NCBI GenBank assembly: GCA_017444015.1
Contig: JAFSXN010000010.1
Location: forward strand, 1 to 37,745
Length of the DNA: 37,745 nt
Direction: 5' to 3'
Source: Lachnospiraceae bacterium
Lineage (GTDB): Bacteria; Bacillota; Clostridia; Lachnospirales; Lachnospiraceae
This document shows positions 16,931 through 25,527 of the stretch, in pieces. Every line of letters begins with the position of its first letter. Position 1 is the stretch's first letter. A program made the translations under genes and the position numbers. The notes below the pieces were generated by a model. The model was not told the origin of the DNA. It did no database searches and was given only the letters and a program-made list of their open reading frames with translations.

Positions 16931-18643
16931 TCATAATATCTCATCCACCCGCTCACTCAGCGCAAACACCAGAAGCGGCGCGATCTGCATCAGAACCCGG
17001 TTGCCTGAATCCCCGAAGCTCTCCTGCATCGGGTCCCCTCTGGCAAAGCTCACGGCAAGCGTAATCAGCAGATATCCCAAAACGATAAATTCCATATAGG
17101 ACATAGCTGGTGACGGACCCTTAGATGTCGACTCAGACTCCGAGGCAGGCAGCAACGTCTGATCCTGTCTTCGGTTCAGCAGTCTGCAGACCAGGATCAG
17201 AACGACCGCACCGAGGACCACGATCGGAAATACCCCCCAGCCCGATTGATGCGTCAGATTTCTGCCGAAAGCTTTCAGGTTTTCGATATACAGGGCACGG
17301 TCCAAAAATAGTAAAACAAGATTTACTAAAGTTAACATTACCAAAACCATTTTCCAGACCAGCTGCGTTGTATCCCTGTCTGTTATAAGCCGGTAGACAA
17401 GTCCGGATTGCCCTGTTTTAGCGGCTTTAAATACATTAGTAATTTTAACTTTACTAATCAGAAATACATATAAAAGCACCAAAACCAAAAGCTCCAGAGC
17501 AGCTTTTCCTTTGCTTAGAAACGTATAAGCCGCTATGATTTCCATCTGAATAAAGATCCGGTAAAAATACAAACCGTGGATCAGGATACAGGGCAGGACG
17601 ATCAGATTCGCGATCCACAGCACTCCGGACGACCCGGATCCCTCTCTCCGCCCTCCGGGAAACGCATAGGCAAAGACCACAAAGATGACAAAGACCATTC
17701 CCTCCATGCGTAGGGTCGAGAGAGCGACCGTAAGCACCGACAGCACGATCCTTTCTCCCAATCCCTCGTTTCGTGGGACCTGTTCTCTTTCGTCCGCCTC
17801 CTCCGATAAAAGCTCCTCTGCTGTCAGAACACAAATAAACAGATATTCCATAAAATAGAAGTTTGACATTGCCCATCTGGACAGAATAAAGAAAGGCATC
17901 GCTGTGACAAGCAGCAGGAACGAAAAAATAACGGAATAGATAGATTTTGTTCTTCTTCGGATCATATAGACATAGAATATCAGGAAATCAATATTAAATG
18001 CCCACTGGATCCCGAAGGTTTCATTGAAGCCGAAGAAATACGGCAGAGTCCCGATCAGCGCCGAACCCAGACCCACATCCGTCAGAAAAACGTTATACTG
18101 CTTTCGAAGCTCCCCATAGGTCGCAAGGGCCCTGGGATACAGCGAATAATAATACATGGAATCATTGGAGAGGCTGATCGGAAGAAAACCGGAGCAGGAA
18201 ATGACAGCGACCAGAAGAACGATCCCTGCGACAAACAAGAGTCTTCCGGCACCCATCCCCTTCTTCTGCTGACCAGGCGCATCCTCAGTCTGTACCGGAT
18301 GCGCGAAAGGCTGTCCCGGGTTCACGAAACGCTGTATCCTGGCAGTTATAAAATGCGTCTCGAATCTTCGCCAGGCAAAGGCTGTCACCAGAAACAGAAG
18401 AAGGACGATTGCAAGATGCCTGACCGAAAGCCCAAGCCTTCCGATCAACAGAAGCATTCCCGAAATGACATAGAGGGAGAGCCCTGTCGGATAGGCAAGC
18501 AGAACTAAGAACAGATCTGCTTTTCCAAGACAAAGCCATATAAAGAAAAGCCCCAGCAGAAACAGTAAAATCACCGTCACCGTCTGGGCGAGGAAGAATT
18601 CCCACCGGAATCCTGCCAGATAATCAAGGATCCATTCCTGCAA
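16931..18643 (-). CDS. large polytopic membrane protein, GT-C-like, unknown function
   Basis: A 570-residue, almost wholly hydrophobic protein with about twelve to fourteen helices. A cytoplasmic charged loop lies near 115-140, and an outside loop near residue 160 carries SNDSMYYYSLYPRAL, an Asp-bearing motif reminiscent of GT-C enzymes. No named family recognised; general style matches the polytopic protein at 6707-7855. It lacks a soluble tail, and the upstream gene, whose end overlaps its start by 20 bases, encodes a mostly soluble protein on a membrane anchor. The pair may form one functional unit, as may the genes at 5465-7855. Alternative: a polysaccharide polymerase. Confidence 0.72.
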   Translation of the reverse strand: MQEWILDYLAGFRWEFFLAQTVTVILLFLLGLFFIWLCLGKADLFLVLLAYPTGLSLYVISGMLLLIGRLGLSVRHLAIVLLLFLVTAFAWRRFETHFITARIQRFVNPGQPFAHPVQTEDAPGQQKKGMGAGRLLFVAGIVLLVAVISCSGFLPISLSNDSMYYYSLYPRALATYGELRKQYNVFLTDVGLGSALIGTLPYFFGFNETFGIQWAFNIDFLIFYVYMIRRRTKSIYSVIFSFLLLVTAMPFFILSRWAMSNFYFMEYLFICVLTAEELLSEEADEREQVPRNEGLGERIVLSVLTVALSTLRMEGMVFVIFVVFAYAFPGGRREGSGSSGVLWIANLIVLPCILIHGLYFYRIFIQMEIIAAYTFLSKGKAALELLVLVLLYVFLISKVKITNVFKAAKTGQSGLVYRLITDRDTTQLVWKMVLVMLTLVNLVLLFLDRALYIENLKAFGRNLTHQSGWGVFPIVVLGAVVLILVCRLLNRRQDQTLLPASESESTSKGPSPAMSYMEFIVLGYLLITLAVSFARGDPMQESFGDSGNRVLMQIAPLLVFALSERVDEIL

Positions 18644-19367
18644 GCCTTACATTCTCCTCATAATATCGTTTCGTCATCAGATAGATATCCTCAAGCTCCG
18701 CATCCCCCATAGGCGACGCCCACAAAAGGACCAGCTCCCTGCTCGAAGCGATATCCTCCCCCGCCGAATCCTTAGCCGTATTGATATAGGCGTAAATCTC
18801 CGGCAGATGCTCGTAATAATACCAGTAATAGTAAAAATAGCTCCCCGTCTCATCGAACTGCGGCGTACAGATAAAGGAATAGCGGTACATATCATTTGCC
18901 ATTCCCAGCCGCCCAAATTCCTCCGAGATCTGCTCCTTTGTCAGCATCGTATCATTCATAGAGGCATCCTTTACGGTCTCTCCGCCGATAAAAGGAATAT
19001 AGGAAGCCGAATTGACCGCATGATAGTAGGAATACAGCCAGTCCTTTCCCATATCCTGCGCATCATCGATATCCATCGGGTCGTCCTTCATATAGACGGT
19101 TTTTCCCTTAATCAAAAGCGGCAGCAGACTGTCCGGGTATTCTCCGGTCTCCGCGAATTCCTTTTGATAAAAGGTCTGCGATACCGGCTGATAGGACGCA
19201 ATGATCCCTTTAGTAAAGTATACATTATAATACGCGCTGAAAGCCACACAAAAAAACAGATATCCGGCAACGATATATCTGCGCAGATTTCCCCTGAATT
19301 TATAATGATCTGTGATCAGCAGTATGACGGCAAGTACCGTCAGCCCACCTACAAAAGCAAGTCTCAT
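18624..19367 (-). CDS. membrane-anchored protein of unknown function
   Basis: A 247-residue protein with two N-terminal hydrophobic helices (about residues 3-18 and 32-50), then about 195 residues that should lie outside the cell. That part is rich in Tyr (YFYYYWYYYEHLPEIYAY) and has no recognised domain. Its fold may correspond to the soluble tail found on related GT-C-like proteins. GGAG lies 5 bases before the ATG. Its end overlaps the start of the large membrane-protein gene at 18643 by 20 bases, so the two are probably translated together and may act together. No homologue is recalled. Confidence 0.7.
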   Translation of the reverse strand: MRLAFVGGLTVLAVILLITDHYKFRGNLRRYIVAGYLFFCVAFSAYYNVYFTKGIIASYQPVSQTFYQKEFAETGEYPDSLLPLLIKGKTVYMKDDPMDIDDAQDMGKDWLYSYYHAVNSASYIPFIGGETVKDASMNDTMLTKEQISEEFGRLGMANDMYRYSFICTPQFDETGSYFYYYWYYYEHLPEIYAYINTAKDSAGEDIASSRELVLLWASPMGDAELEDIYLMTKRYYEENVRLAGMDP

Positions 19368-19493
19368 ATGCTCTCCGGCTTCGTACGAGCGTCAAGATAA
19401 GTCGGCCTGTTTTTTTTGATATAACAGAGCAGCTGTCAAAAGCGTATCATCATCCCTGTTTTTTTTCAACCCAAAACGAACGCGGCCCGGATA

Positions 19494-19522
19494 TTGTAGT
19501 AACGACCGTCAAATGGTATACT
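19494..19522 (+). promoter_or_regulatory. probable promoter of the subtilisin-like protease gene
   Basis: TTGTAG (19494-19499), a 17-base spacer and TATACT (19517-19522) lie about 80 bases upstream of the chosen ATG. A second candidate is TTTCAC (19537-19542), an 18-base spacer and TATAAT (19561-19566). The first has the better -35 and spacing, the second a perfect -10; both may be used. The remaining spacer (19368-19493) holds two T-runs and no other clear signal. Confidence 0.55.
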
Positions 19523-19600
19523 GATTTAAGGAGCATTTCACTGTATTACTTGCAAAGCGGTATAATATTATATGTATTTGTACAACACAAGGAGATTTTT

Positions 19601-22600
19601 ATGAAAAGAAAATCAGGTACAAGATTCTTATCGGTATTATTAACGCTCGGGTTAACCGCCGGTCTTGTTTTCCCCGTCAGCGTTTATGCTGCGCAGGAAT
19701 CCGATCAGCCATCCGAAAGCTATGAGGAGGAGCTGCTTCTTGCTTACGGTCTTTCCGGGATGCCGGAGGACTTTGAACTGAGCGGGGAAGAATATGCCCT
19801 GAAAGCGGATTCCGCGGCGCATACGATAGCGGATTCCCTCTCAGAGCTGGAAGAAGGTGTGGATTATGCGGCAAATGAGGTATTTTTTCTGGCTGAGGAT
19901 GAGACTTACGCAAGACAGGTAGCAGCTGCATACAACGCGGAGCTTACCTCATTTGAATACGGGGTCGCGGTCCTTTCCCTGGATCCGGAGAAAACCTCTG
20001 TAGAGCAGGCTGTCAAGGCCGGCGAGGATCTGCGGCTCCCTCTTCCGCACGTCAGTCCCAACTATATAACATATCTGGATGATCCTACGGGGGAAGAGGT
20101 CGTTTCCGATGGATCTGGGCTGGATCAGCTGGGCGCAGGAGAGCTCGTACCGGAAAGCGACCGGGAATACTGGAGCCAGTTTTACGGCGACCCTGCCCTC
20201 GAGCCGGACTATATCTATGACGGTAAAAGCGCATATCAGTGGATGCACGATGCGGTCGGAACCTATAAAGCATGGGGAACGACGACGGGAGATCCGGATA
20301 TTCTGGTAGCGGTAATCGACTCCGGAGTCTATTCAGACCATGAAGAGCTTGCCGGGCGGGTAAGTACAATAGACGTACTCGTGAATGAAGACCCCATAGA
20401 TTATAGCGGCCACGGAACCCATGTCGCAGGGATCATAGCCGCGGACGGAGGAAACGGCGTGGGTGGCGTCGGTATCGCCCCGGACGTTTCTATCTTATCT
20501 TTGCCTGTTTTTATCTACGATGAAGATGAAGGAGTGTCCTACTGTACACAATCGGATGAGGCCAGGGCGATCAATGCCGCGGTCAGCGCCGGAGCCGATA
20601 TAATCAACATGAGTCTGGGCGGACCTCAGTACAGTCCTTATGTGCAAATGGCTGTACTGGACGCATATTATGAAGGAGTGACCATCGTAGCCGCCATGGG
20701 AAATGAAAATTCAAATAACCTGGCTTATCCGGCAGGCTACGATCACGTAATTGCGGTAGGCGCGCTGAATCAGGGAAATATCCGCACCGATTTTTCAACG
20801 TGGGGCAGCTGGGCGGATATTTCCGCTCCCGGCAGTCAGATCTTTTCCACCTGGAACGGACATGCCGATGCCATTGAAAAGAATAATGAAAACTGCGAAA
20901 GCCTATATGCCTCCTGGGACGGGACCTCCATGGCAGCCCCGGTCGTAGCGGGAGCCTGCGCTCTGTATATGAGCGCGAATGGACATGTTTCCCCTGACGT
21001 AATGGAGAGTGTTCTTAAGAAAACCGCTGCAAAGGTCAAGGGCTCCGGAATGGGTGCCGGACTCGTAAATGTCGGTGCCATGCTCCCCGGAGGAGACGAT
21101 ACGGCTCCGATCGTAGATACGGATGGCGACCCCCTTACGAAGCTGTCACCGAACTCCAGCTTACACTTTTATAACGGCACCGATCAGGAGGACAGTGATT
21201 ACAGCGAGGGCTTCGGATATGTTTACACCCTGGATGGAAAGAATCCTGCCGTCAAGGACGGAGCCGTTACACAGGGGTATCTGTCCGGGGATGGCAACGT
21301 CGCTGTATACAATCTGCTGGCAGAGCATATCATTGTTACTGGCCAAAGTTATATTCTGAAGGTCGCAAAGTTATCTCCGCAGGGGAAGCTCGGAAAGGTA
21401 TATCAGACCACTATCCGGGTAGAGTCTGACGACAGCGAGGAGCTCTCTATCGAGGGCCCGGATTATATCGCAAGCGGGAAAACAGCTGTCTATAAGGCTT
21501 TGTATCAGTCCAGCCGGTTTACGAACGCGGGAACAACCTGGTCTATCGATCCCGATACTGCTATACCGGGGGTTTCGATCCAGGAGAAGACCGGAAAGCT
21601 TACCGTCGAAAAGACTGCTCGCGTTCCGTCCGAGATCACGATCTTAGCCGTTTCAGAGATCGATGAGGATGTATATGAAGAAAAAGAAATCCTGCTGGTC
21701 GCACCGGCTTCTGCCGTTGAGATCAATGCTTATGGGGAAGATGACCTAGATCCGGAGATAAATATTCCCGGCTATGGCAAAAAGGGAGAGCTGCAAACAG
21801 TAAGAATCTATAGCTCTGATCTGGGCTCTGAAGAAAATTCTGTCCTGCTTGTGGGAAGAGTAACCGGAAACGATTCTTATCCGGTATTCACCAGCGCAAA
21901 CCCGGGGATCGCGTCCGTGGAGGAGACTGAAATTTACGACGGGGCCGCGGTTGTCAGAATAACGGGGCATAAGGCCGGGAAAACAAAAATTACCTGCCAG
22001 GCGCAGGACGGTTCCGGAAAGAAGACTTTTATTACTGTTCAGGTCATCGTACCGGTCTCAGACATTACTGTTTACGCCAAGGGCGATCAACAGCAGGCAG
22101 TCGCGGCAGGAAAGTCGATCCAGCTGTATGCTGCCCTGGGAACTGCCTACGGCAAGCCGACGTTTTCGAAGGTAGACTGGAGCATCAACGAAGTCGAAGG
22201 ACATAATACAAGTATAGGGGACAGCGCCGCAAAACAGTATCTGACTCTGAAAAACGGAAAGCTCACTGTAAATAAGAATATTCCTCTTTACAGCGACAGC
22301 TGGTATGAGGTGACCGTATCCGCTTCGGCAGCGGACGGAACAGATGTGTCGGGAAGCAAAACGCTCATCGTTACAGCTCCGACGACTGCTCAGAATTCCT
22401 TTGTGGTATATCCTGATTATAAGCAGAAAGCCGGAGCCCTGCCTGCGGGAATAAGTGAATCTCTTATCGTACAGTCAGATTTCTGCCAGGCATATCAGCA
22501 GGAGTCTTTCGAAGATCCGGATCTTAGGCGCATAGGTCCGGTGATCAAAAGCAGTAATCCGCAGGTCGTGTCAGCAACGTATTCCGGCCCTGCGCTTTCC

Positions 22601-22726
22601 GATGATGAAGAAGGTATCGAATACTGGTTTTCAGTAACCACGTATAAAAGGGGAAGCGCCACCCTTACCATCTCCTATCCGGATGGCTCCGGAAAGAAAA
22701 CGACCTTTAAGGTTATAGTATATTAA
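19601..22726 (+). CDS. secreted subtilisin-like serine protease (S8) with C-terminal accessory domains
   Basis: Extracellular endopeptidase of the subtilisin family, 1041 residues. I chose the ATG at 19601 because AAGGAG stands 6 bases upstream and a signal peptide begins there (MKRKSGTRF, then a hydrophobic core, cut near VYAAQ). A propeptide covers about 30-205. The catalytic domain (about 215-500) has D240 in AVIDSGVYSD, H271 in SGHGTHVAG, a GNEN oxyanion region and S443 in GTSMAAP. Next comes a segment like the chitobiase C-terminal domain (YTLDGKNPAVKDG), then Ig-like repeats including Big_2-style stretches near 770-830. No LPXTG sorting signal or final membrane helix, so it is free or held non-covalently. 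Single gene with its own promoter. Substrate unknown; nutrient proteins or surface-protein processing are possible. Confidence 0.93.
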   Translation: MKRKSGTRFLSVLLTLGLTAGLVFPVSVYAAQESDQPSESYEEELLLAYGLSGMPEDFELSGEEYALKADSAAHTIADSLSELEEGVDYAANEVFFLAEDETYARQVAAAYNAELTSFEYGVAVLSLDPEKTSVEQAVKAGEDLRLPLPHVSPNYITYLDDPTGEEVVSDGSGLDQLGAGELVPESDREYWSQFYGDPALEPDYIYDGKSAYQWMHDAVGTYKAWGTTTGDPDILVAVIDSGVYSDHEELAGRVSTIDVLVNEDPIDYSGHGTHVAGIIAADGGNGVGGVGIAPDVSILSLPVFIYDEDEGVSYCTQSDEARAINAAVSAGADIINMSLGGPQYSPYVQMAVLDAYYEGVTIVAAMGNENSNNLAYPAGYDHVIAVGALNQGNIRTDFSTWGSWADISAPGSQIFSTWNGHADAIEKNNENCESLYASWDGTSMAAPVVAGACALYMSANGHVSPDVMESVLKKTAAKVKGSGMGAGLVNVGAMLPGGDDTAPIVDTDGDPLTKLSPNSSLHFYNGTDQEDSDYSEGFGYVYTLDGKNPAVKDGAVTQGYLSGDGNVAVYNLLAEHIIVTGQSYILKVAKLSPQGKLGKVYQTTIRVESDDSEELSIEGPDYIASGKTAVYKALYQSSRFTNAGTTWSIDPDTAIPGVSIQEKTGKLTVEKTARVPSEITILAVSEIDEDVYEEKEILLVAPASAVEINAYGEDDLDPEINIPGYGKKGELQTVRIYSSDLGSEENSVLLVGRVTGNDSYPVFTSANPGIASVEETEIYDGAAVVRITGHKAGKTKITCQAQDGSGKKTFITVQVIVPVSDITVYAKGDQQQAVAAGKSIQLYAALGTAYGKPTFSKVDWSINEVEGHNTSIGDSAAKQYLTLKNGKLTVNKNIPLYSDSWYEVTVSASAADGTDVSGSKTLIVTAPTTAQNSFVVYPDYKQKAGALPAGISESLIVQSDFCQAYQQESFEDPDLRRIGPVIKSSNPQVVSATYSGPALSDDEEGIEYWFSVTTYKRGSATLTISYPDGSGKKTTFKVIVY

Positions 22727-22853
22727 GAAAATCGTAATCAGACGCGGCTCAAAACGAAAGCGGAAACCAGAGTACTCACGAACGGCAGCAATAGCAGGAA
22801 ATGGAAAAGAATTTCGTTATTGAGTATAAAACAGAAGAAATCTGTGTTATACT

Positions 22854-22884
22854 AAGGAAAGGCTGATCATATCGGCCTTTCCTT
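22854..22884 (+). terminator. strong hairpin after the protease gene, possible terminator
   Basis: AAGGAAAGGC (22854-22863) pairs with GCCTTTCCTT (22875-22884), extendable to about 13 bp. It lies 127 bases after the protease stop codon. The following AATTGTTT is a poor U-tract, so termination may be weak. A TATACT just upstream (22848-22853) has no -35 at correct spacing. The rest of the 270-base spacer shows a near repeat (TCTGAATGTTTACG / TCTGAACGTTTGAA at about 22915-22940) that could be a regulator site. Confidence 0.45.
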
Positions 22885-22996
22885 AATTGTTTCAGGCAGG
22901 TTTTTCCCTTCTGAATGTTTACGTCTGAACGTTTGAATCTGTGCTTCCCGGAAATCAACCTCGCCGGAAAATAGTAATAGGGGGCAGCTGCTGTTT

Positions 22997-25093
22997 ATGG
23001 CAAGCGACGAACTGTACAGAAAAGAGCGATATCTGTCGAGTATGCGTCCGATCCTTCGAAGGGACGCTCTTTTTTCCGATTCCTCTCCTAATTTCTTAAG
23101 ACCCTTTGAGCCCAGCGCCTACGGGCAGGTGACTATCCGCTTCCGAACGGCGAAGAATAACGTCGACTACGTTTTTGTGATCGTAAATCACGACCGTTTT
23201 CTGATGGATAAGGCAGAGAGTATCGGGAATTTCGATTATTACGAATACGAGCTTCAGCTGGAAAATGAGACCGTAATCTACTACTTTGAGGTTGTGGTCG
23301 GCAATGTCAAGTGCCGTTACGATATGCGGGGCGCCGTGGATCAGGTGGATATGAACTTCTTCTTCCAGATCCGTCCCGGCTTTGCGACGCCGAACTGGGC
23401 AAAGGGCGCCGTTTTTTACCAGATCTACGTGGACCGCTTCTATAACGGTGATCCAACGAATGATGTTCTGACAAACGAGTATCAGTACATCGGGGACAAA
23501 TCCGTCCGGGTGGAAGACTGGAGCAAATATCCTGCCGCCATGGGCGTTCGGGAATTCTATGGGGGCGATCTTTCGGGAGTTCTTCAGAAGATGGATTATC
23601 TGGCGGAGCTTGGAGTCGACGCGATCTATTTCAATCCGCTCTTTGTCTCCCCCTCCAATCATAAATACGATATTCAGGACTATGACTATATCGATCCGCA
23701 TTTCGGACGGATCGTTGAGGACCGGGGCGAGCTGCTTCGAAACGACCAGAGCGAGAACAGAGAGGCGAGCCGCTATATTAACCGCGTAACGAATAAGGCG
23801 AATCTTGAGGCCTCCAATGAATTGTTCATCCAGGTCGTCGAGGCGGCGCATAAGCGTGGGATCCGGGTAATCCTTGACGGAGTGTTCAATCACTGCGGTT
23901 CCTTTAATAAGTGGCTCGACAGGGAACGGATCTACGAAAACGCGGAAGGCTATGAGAAGGGCGCTTATATTACCAAGGACAGCCCTTATATGGATTTCTT
24001 CCACTTTTTTAATCCGGATGCCTGGCCTTATAACGGAAGCTATGATGGGTGGTGGGGGCACGATACTCTGCCGAAGCTGAATTATGAGGCTTCGAGAAGG
24101 CTCTGCGAATATGTTTTCGGGATCGCGAAAAAATGGGTCTCTCCTCCCTATAACGTGGATGGCTGGCGGCTGGACGTTGCCGCGGATCTGGGGCACAGTC
24201 CGGAATTCAACCACTCCTTCTGGAAGGAATTCCGTAGAGTCGTAAAGGAGGCCAATCCCAACGCGATCATCATCGCGGAGCATTACGGAGACCCCTCCAG
24301 CTGGCTGCATGGCGATGAATGGGACACCGTGATGAACTATGATGCCTTCATGGAGCCCGTGACCTGGTTTCTGACCGGGATGCAGAAGCACAGTGACGAC
24401 TTCCGGCAGGATATGCTCGGAAACGCTGACAGCTTCTTCGGCGCGATGGACTGGAATTCTACGAAGCTTCCTGCTCCCAGCCTGTACGTCGCTATGAACG
24501 AGCTCTCCAATCACGACCATTCCCGCTTCCTTACCAGGACGAATCACGTCGTCGGAAGAGTTGCGGATAAGGGCCCGGAAGCGGCAAATCAGGGAGTCAA
24601 TACCGCAGTTATGCGGGAAGCGGTCCTGATGCAGATGACGTGGCCCGGGGCACCGACGATCTACTACGGCGACGAGGCAGGAGTCTGCGGCTTTACGGAT
24701 CCCGACAATCGACGGACCTATCCCTGGGGGCACGAGGACAAGGAGTTAGTTGCCTTTCACCGGGATGCCATCAAGATGCATAAGGAGAACGAGGAATTTA
24801 TTACAGGCTCCCTCCGTATGCTCTACAAGGATTATAACGTCATCGCCTACGGGCGGTTTACGGATAACGGCCAGAGCCTTGTGATCATAAACAATAACGA
24901 CTGTGAAAAAGAGCTTGAGATCCGCTTCGGCTGGCAGCTCGGCGTGATGCACGAATGCGTTCTGGAAAGTATATTGTATACAGATTATAAGGGCTACAGC
25001 ACCGAGATCTTTATCTATTCCGCTGAAAAGGGAAGGCTAAAGATCAAGCTCAGGAGTTATTGCGGTATCGTTTTGAAGGTTGTGAGAGTCTGA
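22997..25093 (+). CDS. GH13 alpha-glucan hydrolase (neopullulanase/cyclomaltodextrinase type)
   Basis: Cytoplasmic alpha-amylase-family enzyme that cleaves alpha-1,4 (and perhaps alpha-1,6) links in maltodextrins, cyclodextrins or pullulan fragments. The 698 residues begin with a beta-rich N-terminal domain (about 1-125) resembling CBM34, which in this subfamily helps form dimers. The catalytic barrel follows: region I DGVFNHCG near 295, region V LPKLNYEA near 355, region II GWRLDVAAD with nucleophile D393, region III IIAEHYGD with acid E428, and region IV LSNHDHSRF with D507. LPKLN is close to the MPKLN typical of neopullulanases. No signal peptide, so its substrate must be imported; the ABC importer at 44-3985 is a candidate, but the distance is large. 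GGGGGC lies 12 bases before the ATG. Confidence 0.93.
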   Translation: MASDELYRKERYLSSMRPILRRDALFSDSSPNFLRPFEPSAYGQVTIRFRTAKNNVDYVFVIVNHDRFLMDKAESIGNFDYYEYELQLENETVIYYFEVVVGNVKCRYDMRGAVDQVDMNFFFQIRPGFATPNWAKGAVFYQIYVDRFYNGDPTNDVLTNEYQYIGDKSVRVEDWSKYPAAMGVREFYGGDLSGVLQKMDYLAELGVDAIYFNPLFVSPSNHKYDIQDYDYIDPHFGRIVEDRGELLRNDQSENREASRYINRVTNKANLEASNELFIQVVEAAHKRGIRVILDGVFNHCGSFNKWLDRERIYENAEGYEKGAYITKDSPYMDFFHFFNPDAWPYNGSYDGWWGHDTLPKLNYEASRRLCEYVFGIAKKWVSPPYNVDGWRLDVAADLGHSPEFNHSFWKEFRRVVKEANPNAIIIAEHYGDPSSWLHGDEWDTVMNYDAFMEPVTWFLTGMQKHSDDFRQDMLGNADSFFGAMDWNSTKLPAPSLYVAMNELSNHDHSRFLTRTNHVVGRVADKGPEAANQGVNTAVMREAVLMQMTWPGAPTIYYGDEAGVCGFTDPDNRRTYPWGHEDKELVAFHRDAIKMHKENEEFITGSLRMLYKDYNVIAYGRFTDNGQSLVIINNNDCEKELEIRFGWQLGVMHECVLESILYTDYKGYSTEIFIYSAEKGRLKIKLRSYCGIVLKVVRV

Positions 25094-25198
25094 GCAAGCC
25101 CATAGCAGCAGCTGAGATTCAAAGGAGCTCAGCAGCTCAGCAGTAAACGTCGTAATGACAAGGATCGTGTCGTTTGCTATATAATAAGGAAGCAAAAA

Positions 25199-25429
25199 AT
25201 GAGAGAAATGGAATTTAAAATGGAGCGGCAGGGGCTGCTTACGGTGGGAGAAAAAATCACAATAAGCGAAGGAGTCCTGCCGACCAGCTTTTATTATACG
25301 ATCAATCCCTCCCTCGCCATGTCGGGAAACTATACTCAGAGAGAACGCCTGAAAAGCAGAGAGGGCGTTGTAAAAAGCATCGAAGAGCGTCCGCAGGGCT
25401 ATTATGTGATTGCGGAGTTTAATGAATAA
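25199..25429 (+). CDS. small protein of unknown function
   Basis: A 76-residue soluble protein preceded by AAGGAAG six bases before the ATG. It has no signal peptide or membrane helix. Predicted mostly beta, with a charged middle (TQRERLKSREGVVKSIEERP) and a final YYVIAEFNE; the layout suggests a small beta-barrel of SH3-like or OB-like type, which is only a guess. It follows the GH13 gene by 105 bases on the same strand. I recognise no family. Good initiation signals and balanced composition support it as real. Confidence 0.65.
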   Translation: MREMEFKMERQGLLTVGEKITISEGVLPTSFYYTINPSLAMSGNYTQRERLKSREGVVKSIEERPQGYYVIAEFNE

Positions 25430-25527
25430 TAATTGATCCGTTTAAAATTAAATTGATTCGAGGATTTCTGTCGCGCTCATTAAATGAAGCTTTGCCGATA
25501 TTGCCGGATTATTATCTGAAACCTCTA

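Noticed and set aside
23096-24733. 545-codon open frame antisense to the GH13 gene
   Set aside because: It is the mirror of a gene with all catalytic motifs intact; its translation has no recognisable domain and a bias expected from antisense codons.
25180-25185. TATAAT before the small gene at 25199
   Set aside because: A start point near 25192 would leave almost no leader and cut into the ribosome-binding site; no good -35 at 17 bases.
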